From: Actinomadura sp. BRA 177
GTDB lineage: Bacteria > Actinomycetota > Actinomycetes > Streptosporangiales > Streptosporangiaceae
Assembly (NCBI RefSeq): GCF_013372625.1
Contig: NZ_JABXFD010000569.1
Coordinates: 1 to 37,853, forward strand
Direction: 5' to 3'
Length of the DNA: 37,853 bases
The stretch's first letter is position 1. Each line of letters opens with the position of its first letter. Under the pieces are notes generated by a model that made no database searches, had not been told where the DNA came from, and saw nothing but the letters and a program-made list of their open reading frames with translations. Below are positions 8,333-15,855 of the stretch, piece by piece. Both the position numbers and the translations under genes were made by a program.

Positions 8333-9486
8333 CACTCGTCCCTCTCCTTCTCGTCCAGCCAGGCCCTTATCGCGTCGTTGTGCTCGCCGAGCAGCGGGGG
8401 CGCGGTGTGCTCGCGGGGCGGCGCGCCGTCGAAGCGGAGCGGGGGTCCCGGGAGCTCGATCGGGCCGAGCTGCGGATGGTCGACCTCGATGACGAGGCCC
8501 TGCGAGCGCGTCTGCTCCCACTCGTAGACCTCGTCGATCGACCGGATCGACCCGGCGGGGATTCCGGCCTCGTCCAGCCGTGCGAGCCAGTTGTCGCGGG
8601 TGTCCTCGGCGAGGACGCGCTCGATGTCGGCGGTCAATGCTGGACGCCGTGCGGCACGGTCGGGGATCGTCGCGTAGCGCGGGTCGTCGGGGTCGAGGCC
8701 GACGAGCGGCGCGAACCGGCGCCAGAGGTTCTGGTTGGCGACGCCGATCTGGATCTGGCCGTCCTTGCAGCGGAACGTTCCGTACGGTGCGATCGACGGG
8801 TGATCGTTGCCGACCGATTCCGGGACGTCGCGGGCGACGGTCCAGCGCGTCCCCTGGAACATGTGGGCGCCGACGACCGACGCGAGCAGCGAGGTGCGGA
8901 CGACCGTCCCGCGGCCGGTGCGGCTCCGCTCGTACAGCGCGGCCAGGACCCCGGCGACGCCGTTGTGCGCCGCGAGGATGTCGGCTATGGACAGCCCGAC
9001 CTTGCTCGGCGTGCCGGGCGGGCCGGTCACGCTCATGATCCCCGCCTCGCCCTGGACGATGGCGTCGTAGCCGGGGCGTCCGCCCTCCGGCCCGTCGTGC
9101 CCGAACCCCGTGATGGACAGCACGATCAGCGCCGGGTTCAGTTCGTGCAGCCGCTCCACCGGGAACCCGAGCCGGTCGAGGACGCCCGGCCGGAAGTTCT
9201 CCACGAGCACGTCGGCGTGCCGGACGAGGCGGTCGAGGGTGTGCTTGCCCTCGTCCGACTTCAGGTCGAGGGTGATCGACTCCTTGTTCCGGTTGATCGA
9301 CAGGTAGTAGGTGCTGACCTGGTCGTCGCCGGCGAACGGCGGCCCCCAGCCGCGGGTCTCGTCCCCGCCGGGCTGCTCGACCTTGATCACCCTGGCGCCG
9401 AGGTCGGCGAGCGTCATCGTGGCCTGCGGTCCCGCGACCACGCGGCTGAGGTCGACGATCACGACGTCTTCGAGTGGTCCGGGCAA
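8332..9486 (-). CDS. Family III (CaiB/BaiF/Frc) acyl-CoA transferase
   Basis: A 384-residue family III CoA-transferase that moves CoA between carboxylic acids. Landmarks are VIVDLSRVVAGP (9-20), VIKVEQPGGDETRGWGPPF (33-51), a NRNKESITLDLK segment, and catalytic Asp169 in GLSIADILAAHNG, the same number as in formyl-CoA transferase. The start is TTG at 9484-9486, placed by a strong GAAGGAGG ribosome site 7 bases upstream; the reading frame stays open further upstream but would lack this signal and would overlap the divergent kinase. The partner acyl-CoA synthetase overlaps its stop, suggesting joint handling of one or related acids, perhaps malonate. Only 36 bases separate it from the divergent kinase gene. 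Confidence 0.92.
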   Translation of the reverse strand: MPGPLEDVVIVDLSRVVAGPQATMTLADLGARVIKVEQPGGDETRGWGPPFAGDDQVSTYYLSINRNKESITLDLKSDEGKHTLDRLVRHADVLVENFRPGVLDRLGFPVERLHELNPALIVLSITGFGHDGPEGGRPGYDAIVQGEAGIMSVTGPPGTPSKVGLSIADILAAHNGVAGVLAALYERSRTGRGTVVRTSLLASVVGAHMFQGTRWTVARDVPESVGNDHPSIAPYGTFRCKDGQIQIGVANQNLWRRFAPLVGLDPDDPRYATIPDRAARRPALTADIERVLAEDTRDNWLARLDEAGIPAGSIRSIDEVYEWEQTRSQGLVIEVDHPQLGPIELPGPPLRFDGAPPREHTAPPLLGEHNDAIRAWLDEKERDE

Positions 9487-9522
9487 GGACGGTCCTCCTT
9501 CGGGGGTACGGCACCTGGAAGT

Positions 9523-10113
9523 ATGCCGTCCGTGCCGGATTCCACCATGACCTACCCCGCGCTCGCCGCGCGCCTGCTCACGCTGCCGCCGTCGTGCGGG
9601 CCGGCGCGCCTGGTCGCGGTGGACGGCCCGAGCAGCGCGGGAAAGTCGACGTTCGCCGACCATTTGGCGGCCGTTCTGGTGGGGGCGCCGGTCATCCGCT
9701 CGGACGACTTCCATGTGCCGTGGGACGCCGACCCTCTGACCTGGTGGCGACCTCTTCGGGCGACGGTCCTTGACCCGCTCTGCGCCGGGCGGCCGGCCGT
9801 CCTGCGCCGCTACGACTGGCGGCACGACACCTACGGCCCCGCAGAGGAGATCCCGCCTCCGCCCGTCCTCATCGTCGAGGGCGTCGGTTCCGCCTGGGCC
9901 GGCTCACCGGCCGCCTACCGAATCTGGCTGGACGCCCCGTTCGAGTTGCGCCGCGCCCGAGCCCTGGACCGTGACGGGCTGCAATACGCGGACGCCTGGG
10001 AACACTGGGCCGACCTTGAATCGTCCCTCTTCGCCAAGGACGGCACCCAATCCCGCTGCGACCTCCACGTAGACGGCAGCGCCTTCACCCAGTACCGCTT
10101 CACGACCCGCTGA
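9523..10113 (+). CDS. Small P-loop kinase (uridine kinase-like)
   Basis: A 196-residue nucleotide-binding protein. The Walker A motif is GPSSAGKST (35-43), followed by VIRSDDFHVPWD with the acidic pair typical of uridine and pantothenate kinase-like enzymes, and a VLIVEGVGSAW strand as Walker B. The later RARALDRDG resembles the lid region. It probably phosphorylates a nucleoside or small alcohol; the substrate is unknown. I chose the ATG at 9523 (GGAAG 4-8 bases upstream); another ATG lies at 9547. The frame remains open far upstream but that part is antisense to the CoA-transferase. It is divergent from that gene and followed by the repeat-rich intergenic region. Confidence 0.8.
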   Translation: MPSVPDSTMTYPALAARLLTLPPSCGPARLVAVDGPSSAGKSTFADHLAAVLVGAPVIRSDDFHVPWDADPLTWWRPLRATVLDPLCAGRPAVLRRYDWRHDTYGPAEEIPPPPVLIVEGVGSAWAGSPAAYRIWLDAPFELRRARALDRDGLQYADAWEHWADLESSLFAKDGTQSRCDLHVDGSAFTQYRFTTR

Positions 10114-10212
10114 GCCGATCATCATGGCCCATTTGCGGGTATCGTCCTGCCGCTGCCGGGCTAACGGATACCTGGTGTTTTGTATTCGGCGTTCATGGCC
10201 GGGGTGTTCGAC

Positions 10213-10396
10213 GTCCGGCGTCCGGCGTCCGGCGTCCGGGCGCCCGGCGTTCGGCGTTCGGCATTGACGTTCGGCGTTCAGCGTTTACGTTCGGCGTTCA
10301 GCGTTTACGTTCGGCGTTCAGCGTTTACGTTCGGCGTTGACGTTCGGGCTCGGCATTGACGTTCGGGCTCGGCGTTGATGTTCGGGCTCGGCGTTG
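10213..10396. repeat. Three adjoining short tandem-repeat blocks
   Basis: Within a gene-free stretch (10114-10814) there are four copies of a 7-mer GTCCGGC unit (10213-10239), then degenerate GGCGTTCGG units, then three exact 20-base units beginning ACGTTCGGCGTTCAGC (10267-10286, 10287-10306, 10307-10326) plus a partial fourth, then three 19-base units beginning ACGTTCGGGCTCGGC (10340-10358, 10359-10377, 10378-10396). The units share a CGTTCGG core, as if they arose by slippage and drift from one ancestor. There are no unique spacers, so this is not a CRISPR array. No open frame here looks coding. Confidence 0.85.
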
Positions 10397-10471
10397 ATGT
10401 CCAGGGTTCGGGAGCCAGCGTTCAGTGTTCGACATTCGACTTCCGGTCGGGTTCGATGTTCGAGGAATTGT

Positions 10472-10638
10472 GGTGGGGGCGGCGCTGCGTACGGGGCCGC
10501 CCCTCCAAAGTCAAGGGCGCTTCGCGTCGCTTCGCGATGGCCTTCGGCCACCCTTGACTTTGGAGCCTCTGCGGCCCCTGAGTGCAGCTTTCGTCGGGCA
10601 GGCTCCGCCTGCCCTCTGCCCGACGCGCCGCCCCCACC
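10472..10638. mobile_element. 167-bp palindromic MITE-like element with 14-bp terminal inverted repeats
   Basis: Perfect 14-base terminal inverted repeats, GGTGGGGGCGGCGC at 10472-10485 and its complement at 10625-10638, bracket two strong secondary structures. The first is an 8-bp stem (10493-10500 with 10571-10578) continuing into a 15-bp perfect stem (10503-10517 with 10551-10565) whose loop holds a TGGCC-TTC-GGCCA hairpin. The second is a nested hairpin at 10593-10624 (GTCGGGCA with TGCCCGAC, inner GGGCAGG with CCTGCCC). There is no room for a transposase. No clear target-site duplication is visible. The layout fits a non-autonomous mobile element or a REP-like structured repeat; it lies 177 bases before the DUF222-HNH gene. 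Confidence 0.7.
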
Positions 10639-10802
10639 CGTCCAAGAGGGGTCAATGGGAGCACTCCTGAGAGGACGATCAACAGGCATTGGCGAAATGC
10701 CCTAAAAGGGGGCTTCGCGATATTGGGTGGGCTGGATTGTCGGAGGCCGAAAGAATCATGGTCTGAATCTTTGGTGCTGGGGTTAATTGGGGCTCGGTCG
10801 AG

Positions 10803-10815
10803 TAGAATTGAGGTA
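10803..10815 (+). promoter_or_regulatory. TAGAAT -10 box giving a leaderless transcript for the HNH gene
   Basis: TAGAAT at 10803-10808 ends 6 bases before the ATG at 10815, so transcription should begin at or next to the start codon and give a leaderless mRNA, common in actinomycetes. No good -35 is seen at 17-18 bases. A small hairpin GGCATT-GGCGA-AATGCC lies upstream at 10685-10701. Confidence 0.45.
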
Positions 10816-12056
10816 TGAGTTCGGTTGCAGTCGATCTTGATGGGGCGTCCACCATGGAATTGGTGAACGCCGCTTCTGCGATCGCTGCCGAGCTCGCCCG
10901 GCGTGCCGCGCCCGAATCGGCGGCGGCCTCCATGGAACTCGCCGAAACCCTCGGCGCCGCGACCGACATGAACGAAGCGGCCTTGACCGGCCTCATTGAT
11001 GTGGTCGACCGCCACAAGGAAGCGCAGCGGTGGGGATTTCCCTCCACCAGGTCATGGTTGCGGTCCCGGCTGGGCATGCGCGAATCCCGCGCCAAAGAAC
11101 GCCTGAACATGGCGCGCCAACGGCACCGCCTGACCCAGGTCACCACCCGCTGGACCGCCGGCGACCTTTCCCTCGGCTACGCCTCCACCATCGCCGACGC
11201 TGTCACCCGGCTCGACGACACCGACTGCCAGGCGGCGGAACAGATCCTGCTTGAGATGGTCGACCAGGACTTCTCCGCGGGGAAGGTCGCCTCCTTCGGC
11301 AAGCGGATTCGTGACGTGATCGCCGAGCGTAACGGCACCGAATGCCCCGACGCTGACTCGCGGCGAGGATATGAGCGGTCCTGGATCGACTCGACGCGTT
11401 CACTGGACGGCGGCCGCTACATCAAGGGCTGGCTGAACGCCGAAGACGCCGCCATCTGGGACGGCACACTCGGCCCGCTGGCCAAGCCCGCAGGCGCTGA
11501 CGACCACCGCGACCTGTCCGAACGCACCGCCGCCGCACTCGGCTCCGTGCTGTCAGGCGGTCACCGCGCCACCAAGGTCACCGTCATCTGTGACCTCGAC
11601 ACCCTCACCGGTGGCCAGGCCCCCGCGCAACTCACCGACGGCACCCCGATCCCCGCCGAACAAGCCCGCCGCATCGCTCTCAACGCAGGCGTCTCACCTC
11701 TCCTGCTGGGACGCGGCCATACGCCCCTGTACTTCGGCCACCGGGTCCGGTTCGCCACTGGGCCGCAGCGCCAAGTCTTGGAGACCCTCTACTCGACGTG
11801 TGCGGTGCAGAGCTGCGAGGTCCCCGGGACGTTGTGCGAAGTCGACCATGTAGGCGGCTGGGCTCTCGGCCGCAGCCCCACCGACATCGACAAACTCTCC
11901 CTGTGTTGCGGATGGCACAACCGTTTCAAACACGCCAATCCGGAGCGGCTCCGCATTACGAGGGACGAAGGCGGCCGCTACTCCTACCGGCTGCACCCGC
12001 CCGGAGCCGGGCCGCCACGCACCGAACGTCCACCACCCCGGCTGCGCGCCGCCTGA
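10815..12056 (+). CDS. DUF222-HNH endonuclease (13E12 repeat family)
   Basis: A 413-residue protein. Residues about 15-310 match the DUF222 architecture (long helical segments, including HKEAQRWGFPSTRSWLRSRL and ESRAKERLNMAR). The C-terminus carries an HNH nuclease core: C329 and C334, EVDHVGGW with D344/H345, then LSLCCGWHNRFKH with H368/N369. The family is multicopy in actinomycetes and includes the 13E12 proteins of mycobacteria; it is thought to cleave DNA and to behave like a selfish or recombination-linked element, but its role is not settled. The nuclease residues appear intact, so the copy may be active. It follows a palindromic element and tandem repeats. No intron or intein was seen. 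The ATG at 10815 has only a weak GAGG upstream and may be leaderless. Confidence 0.9.
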   Translation: MSSVAVDLDGASTMELVNAASAIAAELARRAAPESAAASMELAETLGAATDMNEAALTGLIDVVDRHKEAQRWGFPSTRSWLRSRLGMRESRAKERLNMARQRHRLTQVTTRWTAGDLSLGYASTIADAVTRLDDTDCQAAEQILLEMVDQDFSAGKVASFGKRIRDVIAERNGTECPDADSRRGYERSWIDSTRSLDGGRYIKGWLNAEDAAIWDGTLGPLAKPAGADDHRDLSERTAAALGSVLSGGHRATKVTVICDLDTLTGGQAPAQLTDGTPIPAEQARRIALNAGVSPLLLGRGHTPLYFGHRVRFATGPQRQVLETLYSTCAVQSCEVPGTLCEVDHVGGWALGRSPTDIDKLSLCCGWHNRFKHANPERLRITRDEGGRYSYRLHPPGAGPPRTERPPPRLRAA

Positions 12057-12100
12057 TAATCGGGGGCGCGGGCGGCCGCATGCGGTTTACGCTCGCAGCC

Positions 12101-12916
12101 ATGACTGGTGCCGACTACGTCACGGTTAACAAGGCGCTTTGGGACGAACGAGTCTCGATCCACGTTGCCAGCGACTTCTATGACGTCGCCGGGTTCAAGG
12201 CCGGCGGTCAGGCCCTGCGGGACTTCGAGTTGGCCGAGGTCGGGGACGTCACCGGGCGGCGGCTCGTCCATCTGCAGTGCCATTTCGGTCTCGACACCCT
12301 GTCCTGGGCCCGGCGAGGTGCTCAGGTGACCGGGCTCGACTTTTCTGAGAAGGCCGTTGAGGCCGCCCGTGCGGTGGCGGACGAAATAGGGCTGCCTGCC
12401 CGCTTCGTCGCGGCCGACGTGTACGACGCGACAACGGTTCTCGGCGAGACTTACGACATCGTCTACACGGGTCTTGGTGCCCTGTGCTGGCTCCCCGACA
12501 TCGACCGCTGGGCCGAGGTCGTCGTGTCACTGCTGCGTCCGGGCGGGTTCCTCTATCTTGCGGAGTTCCACCCCTTCGCCGACACCCTTGATGACGGTGA
12601 AGGCCGAACTGTCGCCTACGACTACTTCGCCGAAGGACCACAGGTCTGGGACGAGCCGGACGCGGGCAGTTACGCCGACCCGCAGGCATCTGTCCAGCAC
12701 ACCCGATCGATCGAGTTCGTCCACGGGCTGGGTGAGGTGGTCACGGCCCTGGCCGCGTCGGGCCTGCGTATCGACTTTCTGCACGAGCACGACTACACGC
12801 TCTGGCAGCGTTTCTCCGTCCTCGAACGGCAGGGCACCACTTACCGCCTCCCCGAAGGTCGCCCACGCGTTCCACTGATGTACTCCCTCCGCGCCACCAA
12901 GCCGCACGTCAGGTAG
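12101..12916 (+). CDS. Class I SAM-dependent methyltransferase
   Basis: A 271-residue methyltransferase. The SAM-binding motif I appears in the variant form VHLQCHFGLDTLS (57-68), typical of a known subgroup, and is followed by VTGLDFSEKAVEAAR with the ribose-binding acid D80, FVAADVYDA (motif II region), and LLRPGGFLYLAEFHP (motif III). The C-terminal half (EGPQVWDEPD, FLHEHDYTLWQRF) would contact the substrate, which is unknown. I chose the ATG at 12101; another in-frame ATG lies at 12080 and neither has a clear ribosome site. The gene follows the HNH gene by 44 bases but a shared function is not implied. Its stop overlaps the convergent small gene by 8 bases. Confidence 0.88.
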   Translation: MTGADYVTVNKALWDERVSIHVASDFYDVAGFKAGGQALRDFELAEVGDVTGRRLVHLQCHFGLDTLSWARRGAQVTGLDFSEKAVEAARAVADEIGLPARFVAADVYDATTVLGETYDIVYTGLGALCWLPDIDRWAEVVVSLLRPGGFLYLAEFHPFADTLDDGEGRTVAYDYFAEGPQVWDEPDAGSYADPQASVQHTRSIEFVHGLGEVVTALAASGLRIDFLHEHDYTLWQRFSVLERQGTTYRLPEGRPRVPLMYSLRATKPHVR

Positions 12917-13166
12917 GGGCATCGACGGTGACCGCGCCGGTCTGCGGGCCGTGGACGCCTGTGGCGAGAAGACCCTCGTAGTCGTACTCCGGGTTCCGCC
13001 CCAGTTTGAGGTGGACGAGCCACACTGAGCCTCGCGCGCCGGGTGGTTCGTCCCTGAGCGCCTCTGCCAGGGCCTCCAGTGCGCGGCCTCGGTCGCCACT
13101 GACCCCGCACGCGCCGGCATGCGTCTCGCCGCTTTGTACGTCCCAGCTGTAGAGATCAACGGTCAC
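12909..13166 (-). CDS. Small conserved-looking hypothetical protein
   Basis: An 85-residue soluble protein with GTG start at 13164-13166 and stop at 12909-12911. It has no signal peptide, membrane segment or recognised motif; the middle (RGRALEALAEALRDEPPGARG) looks helical and is followed by two predicted strands. Codon use has the strong third-position GC of real genes, and the frame is uninterrupted, which is the main support. It converges on the methyltransferase gene with an 8-base overlap. A 13-bp inverted repeat sits just upstream (13194-13227). Function unknown. Confidence 0.6.
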   Translation of the reverse strand: MTVDLYSWDVQSGETHAGACGVSGDRGRALEALAEALRDEPPGARGSVWLVHLKLGRNPEYDYEGLLATGVHGPQTGAVTVDAPT

Positions 13167-13533
13167 GCACGGCCCTCCTGTCCCCTCGCTCCAGCGGCCG
13201 GAGATCCCCCCTCTGATCTCCGGCCGCCGGGCTGGCGCGCCCTTCCGGGGCGCCGGGAGCAGCCTGTACGGGGCACGCCGCGGAATCGCGAGTCCGAGCG
13301 TTTCGCCCGTCTCGCACCAAGACGGCCCTATCCCCCCGTCTTGGGACGGCCCGCCCCGTCCGGCCGGGACTCATCGTGGCGTTGCCGTCGTCGCGTGCGC
13401 ATCGGTAGATGAACCGATGCGGGTACCGATTTACGAGCCGTTGACGAATACCGTAGCCGTCCGTGTCCCGTTGACTACACTCCAAGAGTCCCCCTGGTAG
13501 CCGGACTCACGGCGTAGCTGACTGGAGGCGGCC
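13167..13533. other. Gene-free region between small gene and NB-ARC regulator
   Basis: About 367 bases without a convincing gene. It holds the inverted repeat listed separately at 13194-13227 and, near the right end, two TTGAC hexamers (13441-13446 and 13471-13476) upstream of the regulator start. Neither has a good -10 at the normal distance; TACACT at 13476-13481 is the nearest candidate. A minus-strand open frame through this region (13156-13485) has poor codon bias and is not called. Confidence 0.5.
13194..13227. repeat. 13-bp perfect inverted repeat
   Basis: GCGGCCGGAGATC (13194-13206) and its exact complement (13215-13227) are separated by 8 bases. It lies 27 bases upstream of the minus-strand small gene start. 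Without a T-run it is a poor classical terminator; it could be an operator or an RNA hairpin in that gene's leader. Confidence 0.6.
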
Positions 13534-15855
13534 TTGTCGCTGACCGCGGCACTGGAACGGCAGACGGGAAGACTGCCCGCGGAGCTCACCAGCTTCATCG
13601 GCAGGAAGGCGGAGTTGGAGCAGGTCCGGCGCCTCGTCGACGGCCACCGGCTGGTCACGCTGACCGGGCCGGGCGGGGTCGGCAAGTCCAGGCTCGCGGT
13701 GCGCATCGCCGACCTGGCGCGGGACGCCTTCGACGACGGGGTGGTGTTCGTCGGCTTGTCGGGGCTGACGGAGCCGTCGCTGCTGGCGCAGACCATCTGC
13801 GACGCGGTCGGGGTGGCCGACCGGGGCGGCGAGTCCGCCACCGCGTGCCTGGCCGATCATCTCGCCGATCTGCGGCTGCTGCTCGTCCTCGACACCTGCG
13901 AGCACCTGGTCGACGGGTGCGCGATGCTGGCCGAGGCGCTGCTGCGGGCCGCCCCGGGGCTGCGCGTCCTGGCGACCAGCCGCCAGCCGCTCGACGTGGT
14001 GGGCGAGTACACCTTCCCGGTCGCACCGCTGGACCGGCCGGGGTCCGGTCGTCCGGACGGTGAGGAGTGCGACTCGGTCAGGTTGTTCGCCGAGCGCGCC
14101 GCCGCGACCGTCCAGGGGTGGACGCTCACCGGCGACGACCGCGACGTCGTCATCCGGCTGTGCGACCGTCTCGACGGGATTCCGCTGGCGATCGAGCTCG
14201 CCGCCGTCCAGTTGCGGACGTTCTCGCTCGACCAGATGCTGGGCCGCCTCGGCACCCGCCTGTTCCAGGTTCGCGGCAGGCGCACCGGCCTGCAGCGCCA
14301 TCAGACGCTGCGCGCGACGGTCGACTGGAGCCATGAGCTGTGCTCGGCCGACGAGCGGCTGCTGTGGGCGCGGCTGTCGGTGTTCGCCACCGACTTCGAC
14401 CTGGACGCCGCCGAGCAGGTCTGCTCCGGCGGCGGACTGGCCGCCGAGCAGATCGTCGAGGTGCTCACGGGCCTGCTGGAGAAGTCGATCGTCCAGCGCG
14501 CCGATCGTGGTGGCCGCGTCCGCTACCGGATGCTCGACACGCTGCGCGAATACGGTGCGGAGCGCCTTGCCGCGCTCGGCGCGGGCGAGGAGATCCGGCT
14601 TCCGGAGCGCTGCTTCGACTGGTACGCCGGGCTGCTGCGCCGCGCCCGGCTGGAGCTGTCCACCGCGGCGCAGGTCCGCTGGCTCGACTGGTTCGGGTGC
14701 GAGCGCGCCAACATCCGGGCGCTGCTCGGGCGGGTGCTGCCGGTGGCGGACGAGGAGACGATCCGGGAGGCGATGGGCGCCCTCGGCCGTTTCTGGGCGC
14801 TGAACGGCATTCTCGGCGAGAGCCGGCACTGGATGGACAGGCTGCTGGAGAGCCGCGACACGACCGGGCCGGGCTGGTCGGACTTCCTCACGATCGCCGC
14901 GCTGACGATGACACTCCAGAACAATCTGGACGTTTCGGGTGAACTGCTGGAGCGGGCGCTGGCACAGGCACGGGCGGAGGACGACCAGGACGGTGTCGCG
15001 GCCGCCCTGGCCGGTCAGGGCGTCGCGGCCCTGTTCGCCGGTGACTTCGATCGGTCGCTGCAACTCCTCGGCACGGCCGGGGAACTGTACGGCGAGACGG
15101 GTTATGACGACCTGTTCATCCTGCTCACCGAGGTTTTCCGGGGGCTGGCGCACCTGTTCAAGAACGATCTGCCCGCGGCCATTGCGCACGCGGGTCAGGC
15201 CGTCCGGACCGGTGAGGAGCGCGGCGAACTGTGGGCCCGCTCCTACGGCATGCTCGTGTGCGGGCTCGCGCTGTGGCTCGCCGGCGACCTCGACGAGTCG
15301 ATGCTGCGGCTCCGCGAGGCGCTCCGGATCAAGCGCGACCTCGACGACGGGCTGGGCCTGACGCTGGGGTTGGAGGGCGTCGCCGGGTGCCTGTGCAGCC
15401 GTGGCGAGTTCGTGCGCGCGGCGATGCTCCTCGGGGCGTCCGACCGGATGCGCGAAACGACCCAGACCGCCTGGTTCGGCCCGCACCACACCGTCCTCCG
15501 CGACATCCACATCGACCAGGCGGTGAACGCCCTCGGACAGGAGCGCTACCGCGCGGCCTTCGAAGAGGGCCAGCGGCTGCCGCCGGCGCACGCGATCGAT
15601 GACGCGCTCGGCGTGGCCGCTCTCGACGCGTCCGCGAGCGAACCGGCCGGCGACGCTCATCCGCTGACCGAACGCGAACTGCAGGTCGCGGCCCTGGTCG
15701 CCGAAGGCCTGTCCAACCGCGACATCGCCGAGCGGCTCACGATCGCCAAACGGACCGCCGACTCGCACATCGAGCACATCCTCACCAAGCTCGGGTACTC
15801 GTCCCGCGCCCAGATCGCCGCCTGGATCACCGCCCAGGACGTCCCGCCTCCGTGA
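13534..15855 (+). CDS. Large NB-ARC ATPase regulator with C-terminal LuxR HTH
   Basis: A 773-residue STAND-type regulator. An NB-ARC-like ATPase occupies about residues 15-350, with Walker A GPGGVGKS (45-52), Walker B LLLVLDTCEHL (115-125), a VLATSRQPL sensor strand and a GIPLAIELAA motif. A helical TPR-like region follows (about 365-690, for example LLERALAQAR and LGTAGELYGETG). The C-terminal LuxR HTH starts PLTERELQVAALVAEG at 710. Such proteins are signal-activated switches that use ATP binding to assemble and control transcription. The start is TTG at 13534-13536 with GGAGG at 13524-13528. Its 3' end overlaps the convergent MFS gene by 29 bases, so antisense interplay is possible. The target is unknown; the neighbouring exporter is a candidate. 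Confidence 0.9.
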   Translation: MSLTAALERQTGRLPAELTSFIGRKAELEQVRRLVDGHRLVTLTGPGGVGKSRLAVRIADLARDAFDDGVVFVGLSGLTEPSLLAQTICDAVGVADRGGESATACLADHLADLRLLLVLDTCEHLVDGCAMLAEALLRAAPGLRVLATSRQPLDVVGEYTFPVAPLDRPGSGRPDGEECDSVRLFAERAAATVQGWTLTGDDRDVVIRLCDRLDGIPLAIELAAVQLRTFSLDQMLGRLGTRLFQVRGRRTGLQRHQTLRATVDWSHELCSADERLLWARLSVFATDFDLDAAEQVCSGGGLAAEQIVEVLTGLLEKSIVQRADRGGRVRYRMLDTLREYGAERLAALGAGEEIRLPERCFDWYAGLLRRARLELSTAAQVRWLDWFGCERANIRALLGRVLPVADEETIREAMGALGRFWALNGILGESRHWMDRLLESRDTTGPGWSDFLTIAALTMTLQNNLDVSGELLERALAQARAEDDQDGVAAALAGQGVAALFAGDFDRSLQLLGTAGELYGETGYDDLFILLTEVFRGLAHLFKNDLPAAIAHAGQAVRTGEERGELWARSYGMLVCGLALWLAGDLDESMLRLREALRIKRDLDDGLGLTLGLEGVAGCLCSRGEFVRAAMLLGASDRMRETTQTAWFGPHHTVLRDIHIDQAVNALGQERYRAAFEEGQRLPPAHAIDDALGVAALDASASEPAGDAHPLTERELQVAALVAEGLSNRDIAERLTIAKRTADSHIEHILTKLGYSSRAQIAAWITAQDVPPP

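Noticed and set aside
8275..9522. Long N-terminal extension of the P-loop kinase
   Set aside because: This part is antisense to the CoA-transferase and has no domain; the kinase motif lies at a normal place from the ATG at 9523.
10213..10396. CRISPR-like array
   Set aside because: The units are directly abutting with no unique spacers, the periods are 7, 19 and 20, and no cas gene is present.
10318..10705. Small open frames through the repeat region on both strands
   Set aside because: Their peptides only reflect the repeats and hairpins; there is no ribosome site and codon bias is poor.
11798..12100. N-terminal extension of the methyltransferase inside the HNH gene
   Set aside because: It is an out-of-frame shadow of the HNH region; the methyltransferase domain begins right after the ATG at 12101.
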